From the NCBI GenBank assembly GCA_946887105.1, contig CAMPKJ010000206.1:1-9005 (forward strand): a stretch of 9,005 nucleotides of DNA, written 5' to 3'. Under the pieces are notes generated by a model that was not told the origin of the DNA, searched no databases, and saw nothing but the letters and a program-made list of their open reading frames with translations. Both the position numbers and the translations under genes were made by a program. Source of the DNA: an uncultured Acidobacteriota bacterium (GTDB lineage Bacteria > Acidobacteriota > Thermoanaerobaculia > Gp7-AA8). Below, piece by piece: positions 7,378-9,005 of the stretch. Position 1 is the first letter of the stretch; each line of letters begins with the position of its first letter.

Positions 7378-8857
7378 CGAACCATTTCCCGATCATCCGC
7401 AACTCGCCGACGCGCCGGTACCCGCGCAGCACGTCTTCCACTTCGTGCGCATTTCTGCGGCGCGCCACGATGACCGTCGCATCTGCGGTGCGCAGCGCAT
7501 CCGCATCCAAATGGCGCGCGCGCGACAGCGACGGATCCATCCCGCGCACCCACAGATGCGGACAGACGTAGAGTGCGATCCGTTCCGGCGGCACGTCGTC
7601 CTGCATTGCGAGCGCGCGCACCAGCGGCCGCGTCGACGCCAACTCGTTCGCCGCCGGCACGAGGAACAGCGCCGCGTAGCCGAGTGTCGCGACGAGCACG
7701 AATCCGGTGGCGATCGTCGACGCCACGAGTCTCCCACGCAGCGTGATCACCATCGCCACGATCGCCGCGACGAGCAGAATCGCGAACAGCGCGCGCACGT
7801 CCAGGCGCGCGATCAACGCGGCGTCCTCTTCCTCGATGTGATGCGGCTGCACGATCAATCCCGCCGCACCGGCGACCGCGAAGAGCGCCAGCATGACCAT
7901 GTTCGCGCGGCGCCCCCAGGCATCGTCGCCGCTCTCCACATAGCTCGCGATCAGCAACGCCACCGCCGGCAACATCGCAATCATGTACACGTCGAGCTTC
8001 GACGACAGCAGCGTGTACGGCACGAGGACGGAAAGCATCCAGCTGATCGCGAAGCGTCCGCGCTCGTCGAACTTGCGGCGCACGAGTGCCGCGACGGTGA
8101 GAAAGAACCACGGCATGAGCGTCAGCGGCGCGCGCACGAGATAGAACCACGGCGGCGACTTGTGCACCCACGCGCCGACCGCGCGTCCGACGGTCTGCTT
8201 GTAGAAGATCTCGCGCCAGAACGCCTCGCCGCCGATGATCACCGCCGGCACGAGCCAGAGCAGCGGCAGCAGCAGCATCGGCAGCAGCGCCAGCGCGTCC
8301 TTCGCAACCGGCTTGCGCTTCCGCCGGATCGACTCGAACGCGAACAGCACCAGGATGATCACCGGCGCCATCGGGCCCTTCACGAGGAACGCGAGCCCGG
8401 TCGCCACGCCTGCTGAGACCGTCAGCGCACCATCCGCGCGATGGATGCGATACGCCGCCAGCGCCAGCAGCGCCGCGAAGGCGACGTCCATCCGCGCCGT
8501 CTGCGCAGAGCCCCACATCAGCAGCGCCGTGCCGCAGGCGAACGCCGCGAGCGGCCCGCCGAAGCGATGCATCAGCCACAGCAGCAAGGCGAATGAGACC
8601 AGCGACGGCAGCACGAAGGGCCAGATCGAAAACACGCCGAAGACGTACGTCAGCAGGTCCACGGCCCAGAAGTGCAGCGGCGGTTTGTGCGTGAACGGCG
8701 TCCCGTTCAGCGTCGGCAGAAAGAACGAGCCGGCGCGCATCTCGCGCACGACCTGGCTGTACTTCGTCTCGTCGCCGACATAGAGCTCCCGCTGCAGCGG
8801 CGAGAGCAGAACGGAGAGCACGACGATCGCGAGCGCGACCATGGGAGCGCGGCGCAT
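7361..8857 (-). CDS. Polytopic glycosyltransferase of the ArnT/PMT (GT39/GT83-like) superfamily
   Basis: The 498-residue membrane protein begins with a first helix and then the hallmark first periplasmic loop: G28-D29-E30 (catalytic acidic pair), YSQVVREMRAGSFFLP, and HKPPLHFW with K58-P-P60. Further family marks are QTARMD near 124, GLAFLVKGP at 154-162, WFYLVRAPLTLMPWFF at 237-252 and SSKLDVYMIAMLPA at 285-298. About eleven to twelve hydrophobic spans are visible, and the C-terminal 110 or so residues look soluble. Such enzymes move a sugar from a polyprenyl-phosphate donor onto lipid A, another lipid or protein at the outer face of the membrane; the acceptor is unknown here. The ATG at 8857 (MRRAPMVALAIVVLS) is preferred. 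The frame stays open upstream to 8956 only because it passes through a non-coding decamer repeat. It is the first gene of the minus-strand cluster and overlaps the PAP2 gene by 17 nt. Confidence 0.9.
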   Translation of the reverse strand: MRRAPMVALAIVVLSVLLSPLQRELYVGDETKYSQVVREMRAGSFFLPTLNGTPFTHKPPLHFWAVDLLTYVFGVFSIWPFVLPSLVSFALLLWLMHRFGGPLAAFACGTALLMWGSAQTARMDVAFAALLALAAYRIHRADGALTVSAGVATGLAFLVKGPMAPVIILVLFAFESIRRKRKPVAKDALALLPMLLLPLLWLVPAVIIGGEAFWREIFYKQTVGRAVGAWVHKSPPWFYLVRAPLTLMPWFFLTVAALVRRKFDERGRFAISWMLSVLVPYTLLSSKLDVYMIAMLPAVALLIASYVESGDDAWGRRANMVMLALFAVAGAAGLIVQPHHIEEEDAALIARLDVRALFAILLVAAIVAMVITLRGRLVASTIATGFVLVATLGYAALFLVPAANELASTRPLVRALAMQDDVPPERIALYVCPHLWVRGMDPSLSRARHLDADALRTADATVIVARRRNAHEVEDVLRGYRRVGELRMIGKWFDVYRR

Positions 8858-8866
8858 GAAACGCGC

Positions 8867-8872
8867 ATTGTA
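8867..8872 (-). promoter_or_regulatory. Possible -10 box of the glycosyltransferase cluster
   Basis: On the minus strand a TACAAT (five of six to TATAAT) ends nine bases before the ATG at 8857. The expected transcription start would fall only about 3 nt before the start codon. No Shine-Dalgarno is visible in that interval, consistent with a nearly leaderless message. The -35 position falls inside the decamer repeat and is not a good match, so the call is tentative. Confidence 0.35.
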
Positions 8873-8880
8873 TGAGGAGT

Positions 8881-8966
8881 GCCTCGGGTTCCTCGGAGTT
8901 CCTCGGAGGAGCTTGCCGAGGCCACTCCGACGCACTCCGAGGAACGCCCGTGGCACTCCGAGGAAC
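8881..8966. repeat. Second copy of the palindromic decamer-repeat element, intergenic
   Basis: TTCCTCGGAG occurs twice in tandem at 8889-8898 and 8899-8908. The complement CTCCGAGGAA occurs at 8935-8944 and 8956-8965, with a partial CACTCCGA at 8923-8930. GCCTCGG (8881-8887) also has its complement CCGAGGC at 8916-8922. The whole can fold as nested imperfect hairpins. It lies between the glycosyltransferase start and a plus-strand promoter at the right edge. On the minus strand it would encode LRGTPRN, a peptide also found in the repeat-derived insert of the serine hydrolase, confirming the same family and orientation. Confidence 0.8.
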
Positions 8967-8989
8967 CGACTTTCCGTTGGCAGGCGGAG

Positions 8990-8998
8990 TGCTAGAAT
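8990..8998 (+). promoter_or_regulatory. Probable extended -10 of a plus-strand gene beyond the right edge
   Basis: TGCTAGAAT is an extended -10 (TGn plus TAGAAT, five of six to consensus), with the same TGCTA start as the smc promoter. Only 7 bases of the window follow it, so the gene it would serve is not visible. It would be divergent from the glycosyltransferase cluster, with the decamer repeat between the two promoters. Confidence 0.4.
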
Positions 8999-9005
8999 CC
9001 GCCGT

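Noticed and set aside
7445..8416. 323-codon plus-strand open frame opposite the glycosyltransferase
   Set aside because: Its composition is Arg/His/Gln-rich without motifs, while the minus strand has clear membrane helices and family motifs.
8858..8956. N-terminal extension of the glycosyltransferase from an ATG-less start at 8956
   Set aside because: The added residues are encoded by the decamer repeat. The first membrane helix begins right after the ATG at 8857.

Overview
The window is GC-rich and gene-dense. It looks like bacterial chromosome, probably from an uncultured, soil-type, Acidobacteriota-like organism. That lineage is an inference from base composition, an FG-GAP secretory protein, a class-C-like serine hydrolase, Uma2, and GC-rich decamer repeats. 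There is no rRNA or other marker here that would fix it. No tRNA, rRNA, CRISPR array, insertion sequence or phage gene was seen.

Layout. (1) Positions 1-1989, minus strand: a serine beta-lactamase-like hydrolase, followed after 30 bp by a secreted FG-GAP/VCBS beta-propeller protein that runs off the left edge. (2) Positions 2099-5623, plus strand: a complete smc gene for the chromosome-condensing ATPase. It is divergent from the hydrolase and has a recognisable extended -10 and Shine-Dalgarno. (3) Positions 5628-8857, minus strand: four genes, in transcription order an ArnT/PMT-like membrane glycosyltransferase, a PAP2 lipid phosphatase, a Uma2-family nuclease-fold protein and a small CxxC/CxxC zinc-ribbon protein. 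The first three overlap (17 and 35 nt), so they are probably co-transcribed and translationally coupled. The last gene faces smc with only 4 bp between stop codons. (4) Positions 8858-9005: a promoter region holding a palindromic decamer repeat, then the extended -10 of a plus-strand gene whose body lies outside the window.

How the genes work together. The glycosyltransferase and PAP2 phosphatase make a plausible functional pair: polyprenyl-phosphate-linked sugar transfer at the membrane and turnover of the lipid phosphate or pyrophosphate. SMC is housekeeping. I see no evident link between the other genes and these.

The most interesting signal is a dispersed palindromic repeat built from the decamer TTCCTCGGAG and its complement. 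One copy (about 99 bp) lies inside the serine hydrolase gene, keeps its frame, and encodes a roughly 33-residue insert of low complexity between catalytic motifs. A second copy lies just upstream of the glycosyltransferase start. This resembles in principle the protein-coding palindromic elements known from Rickettsia. I do not see a convincing new multigene defence or metabolic system here.
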